Part shown: positions 8,578 to 15,809 of the stretch, piece by piece
Layout of the letters: every line of letters begins with the position of its first letter
Position numbering within the stretch: the first letter of the stretch is position 1
Assembly (NCBI GenBank): GCA_965247585.1
Contig: CBDFHC010000003.1
Location: 1 to 64,000, forward strand
DNA: 64,000 nt
DNA from: CBDFHC01 sp965247585
GTDB lineage: Bacteria > Chloroflexota > Dehalococcoidia > Lucifugimonadales > GCA-2712585
Direction of reading: 5' to 3'
Made by a program: the position numbers and the translations under genes
The notes under the pieces: generated by a model
What the model was told of the DNA's origin: nothing
Databases searched by the model: none
Seen by the model: only the letters and a program-made list of their open reading frames with translations

Positions 8578-8608
8578 AGCCGGTTGTGCGTTTCGTGCAC
8601 AACCGGCT
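8578..8608. terminator. Bidirectional terminator hairpin
   Basis: A perfect 12-bp stem (AGCCGGTTGTGC and its complement) with a short loop lies between convergent genes. Sequence on both sides is T-containing but has no long T run, so it could serve both directions with moderate strength. Confidence 0.7.
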
Positions 8609-8653
8609 CCAGTCTTTCCTCCTGCGGACAGGTAATTCAACCGCTTCCCGCTA

Positions 8654-9028
8654 TTACTGTCCGTGTATGATGACCTTCACCTGACTTACCTGCTCGGCAT
8701 CCACCGCCGGTGATATTGCTACATAATCTGTGCGCTGAACGTTTATCGTTCCTGAAATGTCCTTAGTCTTCCCGTTAACCCCCGCCGCCTTCACCTTGAC
8801 CGTATAGGTGCCCGTGGTCTCCGGCGTCCAAGTGATGTTCACCCCGTTCACTTGGTCTCCCGATAATGTCCAACCTACGTCCGGTGGGGTCGTTGAAGCG
8901 GCCTTCACCAGGTCGTACCCGGATCCTCCCAGGGCCTTCACCTCCACGCCTCCCTGGAAGTTGGCGGCGTAGGCCCCGCCCGTTACCAGCACACCCGCAA
9001 TTACCATCAGCAGTATTATCAGTTTCAT
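8654..9028 (-). CDS. Small exported beta-rich protein, paralogue of 12635-13006
   Basis: The 124 residues begin with a signal peptide (KLIILLMVIAGVLVTGG, cleavage probably after AYA). The mature part is a short beta-sandwich-like sequence with WTLSGDQVNGVNITWTP and TGTYTVKVKAAG. The protein at 12635-13006 has the same skeleton (LGGS, GDQ, TWTP, TGTY), so the two flank the cluster as paralogues. No enzymatic motif is seen; a surface or filament component is conceivable. It is last in the minus-strand cluster and followed by the shared terminator. Confidence 0.65.
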   Translation of the reverse strand: MKLIILLMVIAGVLVTGGAYAANFQGGVEVKALGGSGYDLVKAASTTPPDVGWTLSGDQVNGVNITWTPETTGTYTVKVKAAGVNGKTKDISGTINVQRTDYVAISPAVDAEQVSQVKVIIHGQ

Positions 9029-9050
9029 GGTATCTAGCTATCATTGCCCG

Positions 9051-9526
9051 TTAGTTGGACCCGCCGCTCAGTGATTCGGTCGTCAACACCAGGTGGTATG
9101 AGCCCCCCGGGGCGCTACTCTTCAGCCGCGCCTGAATCTCCAACCCGTCCTTGAACCGGTCACCCCTGGCGTCCGCATCCACCGTGTAGTGGAACAACGT
9201 TCGGTCCACCTGCACCAACCTGAGAATGTTTTCTCCGCTCTGCGCCGAGCCATCAGAAATCACGAACTCTTCCGGCGCCTGAATGACTATCTGCTGGGAC
9301 TGCTTGGAACCTGACTGATTGTCCAACACCAACCTTATCCCAAACCGGTCTCCTGGCGTGGCGTTAACCACCGCCGCCATGCTCGTCCCGTCGTGGTACA
9401 CGGAAACCTCTCGCCCATTGGTATAGCTCAGACCCGTTCCTTCAACCAGCGATACCTGGTTCTCTAGCTCCACAGTGCCGTCACTGGTGATTCCGGTCGA
9501 GAACCCTATCAGCCCTGCGGCCACTA
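9051..9526 (-). pseudogene. Exported protein gene, 3' part, cut from its start by IS630 copy 3
   Basis: This fragment encodes about 157 residues of a beta-rich exported protein with no recognised family (GRFGIRLVLDN-like and YTVDADARGDRF stretches). The only start left is a GTG by the IS junction and is not credible. Removing the IS and one TA joins it in frame to 10747-10791, recreating a signal peptide MGGRLPVLLVMAVGLVAAG followed by LIGFSTG. The gene is therefore a recent insertion mutant, not an old relic. Confidence 0.85.
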
Positions 9527-9539
9527 GTACTCAGTCAAC

Positions 9540-10187
9540 CTAATTGTTGGCAGGATAGAGATGGTGAAGCTTGACTCGGGCGTCCACAGTGGAGAATCTC
9601 CAGTCAATGGTTGCTCCGGCTTGGTTTCGTTCTGCCTCCAGGGCCGCGATCTCGCCACTCAAAGTCTCTTCATCGGCAATACGCCGGCGCAGGACTCGCC
9701 TGGCCAAGACACTGAACTCGATCTCTGCCATGTTGAGCCAACTACCGTGCTTGGGAGTGTAGTGAAACTCCAAGCGTTTGCGTATTCGCCTAGCCTCCTT
9801 GGGCTCGAAGGTTTCGTAGAGGGAAGCTGGTTTGTGGGTGTTGAGGTTGTCCAGCACCACCCGGATCTTCTCGGACGCTGGGTAAGCTTCATCGGCCAGC
9901 CACCGCATCTGCTGAGCGAAGTCCACCATGGTACGACGTTCGGTCACTGCCACATGCCTCCAGCCCGCCAGGGGCTCGCACAGCATGAACAGGTTTCGGG
10001 TGCCATTGCGCTGGTACTCGTAATCGTATCGCTCCCGTCGTGCCGGCTTGGGCGGGATCGGAGACCTCTTTTCCGCCAGCAACTGCTTGGAGGTCTCGTC
10101 GAAACAGACCACCGGGCGCTCTGGGTCATAGGGTTCCGCGTAAAGGTCCAGCACATCCTCCATACACGCCACAAACTCGGCGCTCAC
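9540..10187 (-). CDS. IS630 transposase, second reading frame (copy 3)
   Basis: This 215-residue DDE catalytic half differs from copies 1 and 2 by Ser instead of Arg in KHGSWLN, the residue usual in IS630 transposases. Triad motifs FDET, VLDNLNTH and LNMAEIEF are intact. It is probably produced as a fusion with the upstream frame by -1 frameshifting. Confidence 0.9.
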   Translation of the reverse strand: MSAEFVACMEDVLDLYAEPYDPERPVVCFDETSKQLLAEKRSPIPPKPARRERYDYEYQRNGTRNLFMLCEPLAGWRHVAVTERRTMVDFAQQMRWLADEAYPASEKIRVVLDNLNTHKPASLYETFEPKEARRIRKRLEFHYTPKHGSWLNMAEIEFSVLARRVLRRRIADEETLSGEIAALEAERNQAGATIDWRFSTVDARVKLHHLYPANN

Positions 10188-10663
10188 CTGGGGAATACAC
10201 CACTCCTTCTTCTGCCACGGCTTGAGACTGTTTTTTTCAACCGCTTGCGAATTCCCTCGTGGGACATGGAGGGCGCCAGCCCCAACTCCACCACCTTGTT
10301 TGCCAGGAGCCGCAGGGTCCAGTGGTCATGGCCTGGAGGGGCCTCGCTGCACGCCAGGGCAATCAGGTGCGCTTCCCCCCGCTCATCCAGTTTGGTCGGA
10401 TGTCCTGGCCGAGGATCTTCCTCCAAGGCCCGCTTCAGTCCTCCCTCCAGGTACCGCCGCTTGGTACGGCACACCGTACCCGCAGACGTGTCCAGCGCCT
10501 CCACGATGCGCATCACCCCCCAGCCCGTATCTGCCTTTAGCAGAATACGGGCCCGGGCAACCTTTCGCGCTGGGCTCTTTCCCCCGCGAATCAGTCGTTC
10601 CAACTGGTCTCGTTCTTCCCTTTCCAACCGGACCACATACCGTTCTCGTCCCATGGCTGCCAC
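10184..10663 (-). CDS. IS630 transposase, first reading frame (copy 3)
   Basis: This 159-residue DNA-binding half is identical in sequence to that of copy 2. The A7 run on the minus strand is at 10231-10237. It is transcribed in the same direction as the interrupted host genes. Confidence 0.88.
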   Translation of the reverse strand: MAAMGRERYVVRLEREERDQLERLIRGGKSPARKVARARILLKADTGWGVMRIVEALDTSAGTVCRTKRRYLEGGLKRALEEDPRPGHPTKLDERGEAHLIALACSEAPPGHDHWTLRLLANKVVELGLAPSMSHEGIRKRLKKTVSSRGRRRSGVFPR

Positions 10664-10720
10664 CCTCCTACGTCAACACTCCTAAAAAAGGGTAGCAACC
10701 TTAGACGTTTTCTTAAACAA

Positions 10721-11278
10721 TTACCAAAACCGAGTTGACTGAGTACTAGGCCCACGGCCATTACTAGCAGTACTGGTAATCTGCCTCCCATCGCTACCTC
10801 CTCGCTCGGCCACGCTTACGCTGGCCGTTGGCCCTAGCACTATCCAAGAATCCTCGTCCCTTCCCCTCTGACCATCTACTACAAATTGGACCCTCTGCGT
10901 CGCCACTTTTGCGTACATTGGCGTGGCTTCCATTGCCTGTGCCTTTATCTGGCACTCCGCCAGGTGGGACCGCACCATACGGTTCAGCGCCGTGATCTCC
11001 GTTGTTCGCTGCCTCAGCTCGTTGCTGCTCGTTGCCAGCAGATTAAGCAGGCTCACCTCTTTCTCGCTTACCGACCAGTACAACGCCGGGCCCGCTATCG
11101 CCGCGAACCCTATCTTCAATATAGTCGCGGCTGACACTCCGCCACCCAAAACAAACTGCGCCGTTAGCCAGGCCAGCATCCCTGCTCCGGTTATCAGAAT
11201 CAGGTACCTCATCGCTACCAGACGCCGTTCCTCGCCGCTGATCCGCCGACTGTCCCGCCTGTGCATCTTACTTTCCAT
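10721..11278 (-). CDS. Membrane protein with coiled-coil segment, C-terminus altered by IS insertion
   Basis: The family is not recognised. The protein has a basic N-terminus (about 30 residues), two membrane segments (YLILITGAGMLAWLTAQFVL and an ATILKIGFAAIAGPALYW helix), then a probable coiled coil (LLATSSNELRQRTTEITALN). ATG 11278 is chosen because AGGAGAGG precedes it by about five bases. The last residues (STQSTRFW) are read from the IS; without it the protein would end after PSGRRADRVLDRNHQ at a TGA now at 9481. It lies between a LuxR-type regulator and exported-protein genes in the same direction. Confidence 0.6.
   Translation of the reverse strand: MESKMHRRDSRRISGEERRLVAMRYLILITGAGMLAWLTAQFVLGGGVSAATILKIGFAAIAGPALYWSVSEKEVSLLNLLATSSNELRQRTTEITALNRMVRSHLAECQIKAQAMEATPMYAKVATQRVQFVVDGQRGRDEDSWIVLGPTASVSVAERGGSDGRQITSTASNGRGPSTQSTRFW
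10747..10791 (-). pseudogene. Exported protein gene, 5' part (start and signal peptide)
   Basis: ATG at 10791 follows a strong GAGGAGG at five-base spacing and encodes MGGRLPVLLVMAVGL before running into IS630 copy 3. It is the missing start of the gene at 9051-9526. The reading frame also overlapped the 3' end of the upstream membrane-protein gene by roughly 90 bases before insertion. Confidence 0.85.
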
Positions 11279-11397
11279 GGTTTCCTCTCCTGCTGGCACT
11301 CCGCGTATCCAGGTCCCTCCCTGCCGCGGCTGCCGAATTACCTGCCTCTGCTACCCTTTTCCCTGTCATGCCATTCCGTTTCACATATTTGGAAGAA

Positions 11398-11436
11398 GGT
11401 GGGTCCCCACCAGGAGGGTGTAGGCAGGGACCCACC
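11398..11436 (-). terminator. Hairpin after the LuxR-type regulator gene
   Basis: A 10-bp perfect stem (GGTGGGTCCC with GGGACCCACC) encloses a 19-base loop immediately after the regulator stop codon. There is no T run, so it may act as an RNA-stabilising structure or weak terminator. Confidence 0.5.
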
Positions 11437-11439
11437 CGC

Positions 11440-12414
11440 TTAAACTCCGTAGGGCTGTTCCGGAGGCAAAAGTCCGGTGGCCCTTAGAAATAGTAGAGTG
11501 GCACGCACGCGAGGGTGTTGCGCCTCGTCGTCTTCATCTTCTGTGCCGGTCTGAAGCTTGCTATATATATTGTTCAGGTGCCTTTCTATCGTCTTCACAT
11601 CTCGGGACAGCAGGTCGGCGATGGTGTTGTTCCTATACCCCTTCGCCACCCATCCAAGGATCTCCAGCTCCCTGGGAGACAGCTCCTGTAAATGCGAGCT
11701 GCCCCTATCCCCGGCGCTCAAGAGACCCTCCATCACCGTTGGGTCCACCATTACCTGACCCTCGGCCACCGCGCAGATGATGCCTGCTAGCTGCTCCGCC
11801 GTATCCACCGAATGCTTCATCAGATAGGCGCAGCCCCTGCGTCCCTCTGCCGCCACTTCCCGCAGCGCCGCCATGCCCCCGCCATCGTTGTAGGCGAACA
11901 AGAGCACCACGTTCGTGTCAGGGCAGTCCTCCCTCAACGCCTCCAGCGCTTCCACCGTGCTTCGGTCTACCTTCGTTACTCCCAGCACCACCACGCGGGG
12001 TCTTAGGCGCAATACCGCCTTTACCAGGGCATTAACATCTGTCCGGCCGGAGGACCCCACCACCTGTAGGTTTGGGTGGTCCCAGAAATGCTCTTGGAAT
12101 GCTCCCCGCAGTATCTCCTGCTCCTCGGACAAGAACACAGTTACCTTTGCCTTCGGCGCCGCAGCGGCGGACTTTACCCCTCTTCCGGGTGCTGCTGATC
12201 GGGCTCTCCGTCCCTCTCCGCTTCGCTCCTCCAGCAGGTCCTCGCCGTAAATCTCCGCTAGCTGAGTGTCCCGGTGTCTGGCATTCATTAGTGCCATCAC
12301 CCTGGCCAGTTCGTTGTCTGGCATCCCCAGTTGCGCCAGATGTGCTATTAGCCCTGCCGAGGTAAAGTCCGTGTCCGGTGACTGAAACCTGTCTTGGATC
12401 GCGTCTCGCATCAT
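11440..12414 (-). CDS. LuxR/NarL-family regulator with degenerate receiver domain
   Basis: The protein has 324 residues: an N-terminal region of about 90 residues of unknown type, a receiver-like domain (about 90-232) and a LuxR helix-turn-helix (about 243-290; LSPRELEILGWVAKGY, then TIERHLNNIYSKL). In the receiver the phospho-acceptor Asp is replaced by Gly145 (RVVVLGVTK) and the acidic pocket is Glu-rich (SEEQE), while the conserved Lys is kept at 200 (YLMKHS). It is unlikely to be controlled by ordinary phosphorylation. It probably regulates the surrounding exported-protein cluster; no histidine kinase is nearby. Confidence 0.8.
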   Translation of the reverse strand: MMRDAIQDRFQSPDTDFTSAGLIAHLAQLGMPDNELARVMALMNARHRDTQLAEIYGEDLLEERSGEGRRARSAAPGRGVKSAAAAPKAKVTVFLSEEQEILRGAFQEHFWDHPNLQVVGSSGRTDVNALVKAVLRLRPRVVVLGVTKVDRSTVEALEALREDCPDTNVVLLFAYNDGGGMAALREVAAEGRRGCAYLMKHSVDTAEQLAGIICAVAEGQVMVDPTVMEGLLSAGDRGSSHLQELSPRELEILGWVAKGYRNNTIADLLSRDVKTIERHLNNIYSKLQTGTEDEDDEAQHPRVRATLLFLRATGLLPPEQPYGV

Positions 12415-12634
12415 CTCTATTCTCTTTCAGTCCGGGCTGGTAACCCGGTGGTACTGCAATCCACTTGTGCCATCGTCTGGCCTTGGCCCGTTGCCTTTGG
12501 GCTTTCTCTGCCGTTATCCTCAGCTTTGGGGTAGGGGGGCCCGTCGGGCCTTGGCCTTGCCGGGCCCCCATGAGGATCCGATTCAGGTCTTAAGCGCTGC
12601 CAATTCCATCCTGGGCTTCACACAGTTGCCTGTG

Positions 12635-13006
12635 TTACTTGGCGGCAACTATTACTTTGGCCGTGGAGATGGCGCTGGCTTCGGTCGCGGCCAGGGTTAC
12701 AGAGTCCGTTCGAGCAGCCGTGGAGGCTACGCTTATGTTGGACAGGGTGCCCGTGGTGCTACCCGCCTTCACTACTATGTCGTAGGTGCCGGTGGCCGAA
12801 GGCGTCCAGGTGACTTCCGCGCCGGTGATCTGGTCCCCGGTGAAGGTCCACGCAATGGTCACCGCGGACGATGTGGGCGCGCTCACTGTTTCGCTGCTGG
12901 AACCTCCCAAGGTCTTTACCGTGGTGCCTCCCCCGAACGATGCCGCATATATGCCCACCGTTGACATCAACCCCGCTATCATTAGCCCCATCATCAGAGT
13001 CCTCAT
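12635..13006 (-). CDS. Small exported beta-rich protein, paralogue of 8654-9028
   Basis: The 123 residues start at ATG 13006, preceded by GGAGGG at about eight bases; the longer frame upstream lacks protein-like sequence. A signal peptide (RTLMMGLMIAGLMSTVG, cleavage near IYAAS) precedes a mature domain with VKTLGGSSSETV, AWTFTGDQITGAEVTWTP and TGTYDIVVKAG. It appears to be the first gene of the minus-strand exported-protein cluster. Function unknown. Confidence 0.7.
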   Translation of the reverse strand: MRTLMMGLMIAGLMSTVGIYAASFGGGTTVKTLGGSSSETVSAPTSSAVTIAWTFTGDQITGAEVTWTPSATGTYDIVVKAGSTTGTLSNISVASTAARTDSVTLAATEASAISTAKVIVAAK

Positions 13007-13414
13007 GGTCCTACCCTCCGTTTGCTTTTTTATGCGATGCCGCCGCTTTGGCCTTGTGCCGCCTGGCGCCGGTTCATCACACTGACGTAACCTTATCCGA
13101 CCTCTGCGGGCCCGAATACAAAGCCATCCCGCAATAGCGCCGAGGCTGCCCCGCAATCGCACTTGGGGTGTGCCACCCGTTTTTCTGAGGGTCGTTTCCC
13201 CGATTTCCGAGGGTTTTCCCTCATCCGTGCCTGGAGGTTGCTTGTAGTTGCCTCATTTCCCCGCCTCAATGGCCAAGCCCGGCCACGCTTACCAAAAGCC
13301 GGCATTCCATCGGCCCGTTGACCATTTCTGTTGACACGGCTGGCGGCGCATCCAATAATCGCCTCAGCCCAATCGCACCCGTCACAGACGCCGCACCACA
13401 GCCGGGGAGGTCCC
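13007..13414. other. 408-bp divergent intergenic region
   Basis: It separates the exported-protein cluster (-) from the B12 mutase operon (+) and should hold promoters for both. Two short open frames run through it but show no protein-like composition or ribosome-binding site. I see no recognisable operator, repeat or RNA. Confidence 0.5.
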
Positions 13415-15106
13415 ATGGACGTGCACAACCCCGAAGCCCTGGAGCGCCTTCGCTCCCAGAAAGAGATCTGGCAGACCCAGCCCCCAGCACCCTCCTCAGA
13501 GAGCGGCGCCCAATCCCAGACCGTCTCCGGCATCCCTTTGGAGCCCGTCTACACCCCTGAGCACGTCCAAGACCTGGACTACAACCGAGACCTGGGCGCA
13601 CCCGGTGACTTCCCCTTCACCCGCGGCGTCCACCCCACCATGTACCGCGGCCGCCTCTGGACCCGCCGCCAGATCGCCGGCTTCGGCACCGCAAAGTCCA
13701 CCAACGCCAGATACCGCTACCTCCTGGCCCACGGCCAGACCGGCCTCAGCACGGATTTTGACCACCCTACTCTCACCGGCTACGACTCGGACCATCCCCT
13801 GGCCGAGGGTGAGGTTGGACGCTTGGGCGTCGCCATCGACACCGTCAATGATATGGACGCCCTCTTCCAGGACATCCCCTTAGACCAGGTCAGCGTCTCC
13901 CTCACCATCAACCACCCCTCCATCGCCCTGTTGAGCATGCTTATCGCCTGCGCCCAGGAGCGGGGCACCCCCCTGGACCGGCTCCGGGGCACCGTCCAGA
14001 ACGACTCATTAAAAGAGTTCTACGGCCAGAAGACCTTCGCCCTACCTCCCCGGCCCGCCTTCAACCTCTCCATAGATATCATCGAATACTGCACCCGGCA
14101 CGTTTCCGGCTGGAACAGCATCTCCATCTCCGGCTACCACACCAGGGAGGCCGGCGCCAACGCCATCCAGGAGCTGGCTTTTACCTTGGCCGCGGGCATG
14201 GCCTACGTGGAAGGTGCCCAACAGCGGGGTATGTCCGTGGACGAATTCGGGCCACGTCTCTCCTTCTTCTTCGGTTGCCACAACGACTTCTTCGAAGAGG
14301 TGGCCAAGTTCCGCGCCGCCCGGCGAATGTGGGCCAAAATCATGCGGTCCCGCTTCGGCGCCAAGGACCCTCGCGCCATGCGAATGCGCTTCCACACCCA
14401 GACCCTGGGCTCCACCCTCATGCGCCAGGGACCCAGAAACAACATCATTCGTGGCACCACCCAGGCCATGGCTGCCGTGCTGGGTGGCACCCAGTCTCTC
14501 CACGTCAGCGGCTATGACGAGGCTTTCGACATCCCCTCCGAGGAGGCCATGCGCCTATCCCTCAACACCCAGCTCATCCTGGCTTCGGAAACCGGAATCG
14601 CCGGCACCGCGGACCCCTTGGCCGGCTCCTTCTTCGTCGAGCGCCTCACCAACCAGCTTGAGGAAGCCGCCTGGTCATACATCGAAAAGCTGGACGCCAC
14701 CGGAGATGGCAGCATCCTCCAGGGCGTCCTGGCTGGCATCGACTCCGGCTACTTCGAGCGAGAGATCGCCCAGGCTTCCTACGCCTACAACCGCCGCCTG
14801 GAGAGGTGGGAGTACGTCGTCGTGGGACTCAACGGCTACCAGGAGGACAGCGCCCAGCCCCTGGAGCTCTACCAGCACGACCCCACAGAAGAAGACAGCC
14901 AACTCCAGAGCCTTGCCCAGGTGAAGCGCACCCGGGATTCCGGCCGCGTAGCCGCGGCGCTGGACCAGGTCCGCCTCGCCGCAGGGCAAGACCTGAACCT
15001 CATGCCCGCCATCCTGGACGCGGCCCACGCCCGCGCCACCGAGGGCGAAATGATGGGCGCCCTCCGGGACGTCTACGGCGAATATCGTGACCCCGGCATC
15101 TTCTAA
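13415..15106 (+). CDS. hcmA: Adenosylcobalamin-dependent acyl-CoA mutase large subunit, 2-hydroxyisobutyryl-CoA mutase-like
   Basis: This 563-residue mutase catalytic subunit has no B12 domain, which is encoded separately at 15396. Family motifs include GYDSDHP, ISISGYH, DEFGPRLSFFFG and GGTQSLHVSGYDEA. Methylmalonyl-CoA mutase has Tyr and isobutyryl-CoA mutase Phe in the RQ(Y/F)AGF loop; here it is Ile87 (RRQIAGFG), with Asp114 27 residues later (STDFD). From memory, Ile90 and Asp117 distinguish 2-hydroxyisobutyryl-CoA mutase (HcmA), of nearly the same length. ATG 13415 follows GGGGAGG. The B12 subunit and a CoA ligase downstream match the hcm layout. Symbol by resemblance only; a methylmalonyl-type mutase remains possible. 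Confidence 0.75.
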   Translation: MDVHNPEALERLRSQKEIWQTQPPAPSSESGAQSQTVSGIPLEPVYTPEHVQDLDYNRDLGAPGDFPFTRGVHPTMYRGRLWTRRQIAGFGTAKSTNARYRYLLAHGQTGLSTDFDHPTLTGYDSDHPLAEGEVGRLGVAIDTVNDMDALFQDIPLDQVSVSLTINHPSIALLSMLIACAQERGTPLDRLRGTVQNDSLKEFYGQKTFALPPRPAFNLSIDIIEYCTRHVSGWNSISISGYHTREAGANAIQELAFTLAAGMAYVEGAQQRGMSVDEFGPRLSFFFGCHNDFFEEVAKFRAARRMWAKIMRSRFGAKDPRAMRMRFHTQTLGSTLMRQGPRNNIIRGTTQAMAAVLGGTQSLHVSGYDEAFDIPSEEAMRLSLNTQLILASETGIAGTADPLAGSFFVERLTNQLEEAAWSYIEKLDATGDGSILQGVLAGIDSGYFEREIAQASYAYNRRLERWEYVVVGLNGYQEDSAQPLELYQHDPTEEDSQLQSLAQVKRTRDSGRVAAALDQVRLAAGQDLNLMPAILDAAHARATEGEMMGALRDVYGEYRDPGIF

Positions 15107-15286
15107 TGCCCCCAAATTGCCTCGAAAATAGCCCAGCCCGGCCTTTGATCAAGCGATTCCTACCCCCAATCAACACCAACATTACAGGAGAAATCAGGAC
15201 GAAGGTCCCGATGAACGCCAGTGAATCGGGAGCACTCAGGTGAGTCCAGGAACGCAGTACCGAGACCCTGATGCCAATCGGGACAA

Positions 15287-15370
15287 GGGAGTCTGAGGGT
15301 GCCCCTCAAGAATTACTTTAAAACCATCCTGGGTGGGCGGGTGGGCGCCACCTACATTCGATTTTCAGCC
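15287..15370 (+). repeat. Intergenic repeat R1, copy a
   Basis: This is a divergent member of the R1 family: a GAGTCTGAGGG hairpin arm, a TTTAAAA-containing spacer, then GGGCGGGTGGGCGCCACC and ATTCGATTTTCAGCC. It lies in the 289-bp gap between the two subunit genes of the mutase. The rest of that gap shows no gene. Confidence 0.75.
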
Positions 15371-15395
15371 TGTGGTGGTGGCGGTAACCAACGCC

Positions 15396-15806
15396 ATGGC
15401 TGACTCCCCCGTCTGCCGGGTCCTGCTCGCCAAAATGGGCCTGGACGGCCATGACCGCGGCGTCAAGGTCCTCGCCCGCGGCCTCCGCGACGCCGGGATG
15501 GAGGTGGTCTACCTGGGCATGCGCGTCACCCCGGAGGAAGTGGCCGCCGTGGCCCTCCAGGAGGGTGTCGACGCCATCGGCATCAGCGTCCTCTCCGGCG
15601 CACACTTGCGCCTCACCCGGCGGCTCGTAGCCGTCCTTCAGACCCAGGGCATCATGGGCGAACCTTTACTCCTTTTGGGCGGCACCATCCCTGACGGCGA
15701 CGTGGAGTCGTTGAAGCAACTGGGCGTGGACGGCGTCTTCCCCGTCGGCACCATGGTCCCTGAAATCGAACGGTTCATTCGGGAAAACCGCCGCGAGAGG
15801 CCCTGA
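15396..15806 (+). CDS. hcmB: B12-binding small subunit of the acyl-CoA mutase (HcmB-like)
   Basis: The 136 residues form a stand-alone cobalamin-binding domain with the base-off signature DGHDRG (Asp17, His19, Gly22; His19 is the cobalt ligand), then SVLSGAHL and LLLGGTIPDGD loops. It should combine with the large subunit at 13415. The frame is open further upstream, but ATG 15396 begins the conserved domain and gives the usual length. It ends three bases before the CoA ligase gene. Confidence 0.85.
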   Translation: MADSPVCRVLLAKMGLDGHDRGVKVLARGLRDAGMEVVYLGMRVTPEEVAAVALQEGVDAIGISVLSGAHLRLTRRLVAVLQTQGIMGEPLLLLGGTIPDGDVESLKQLGVDGVFPVGTMVPEIERFIRENRRERP

Positions 15807-15809
15807 CCC

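Larger units (their letters stand above)
9527..10746 (-). mobile_element. IS630-family insertion sequence, copy 3 (complete, 1220 bp)
   Basis: This copy has the same ends as copies 1 and 2, with TA at 9525-9526 and 10747-10748 and a CTAG target. It interrupts the signal-peptide region of one gene and at the same point the overlapping 3' end of the upstream gene. It differs from copies 1 and 2 at two sites, one giving KHGSW in the transposase, and may be the parental form. Confidence 0.97.

Noticed and set aside
12032..12571. 179-residue minus-strand frame overlapping the LuxR-type regulator start
   Set aside because: It overlaps the regulator in another frame, its composition is Arg/Gly/Pro-rich, and no ribosome-binding site is seen.
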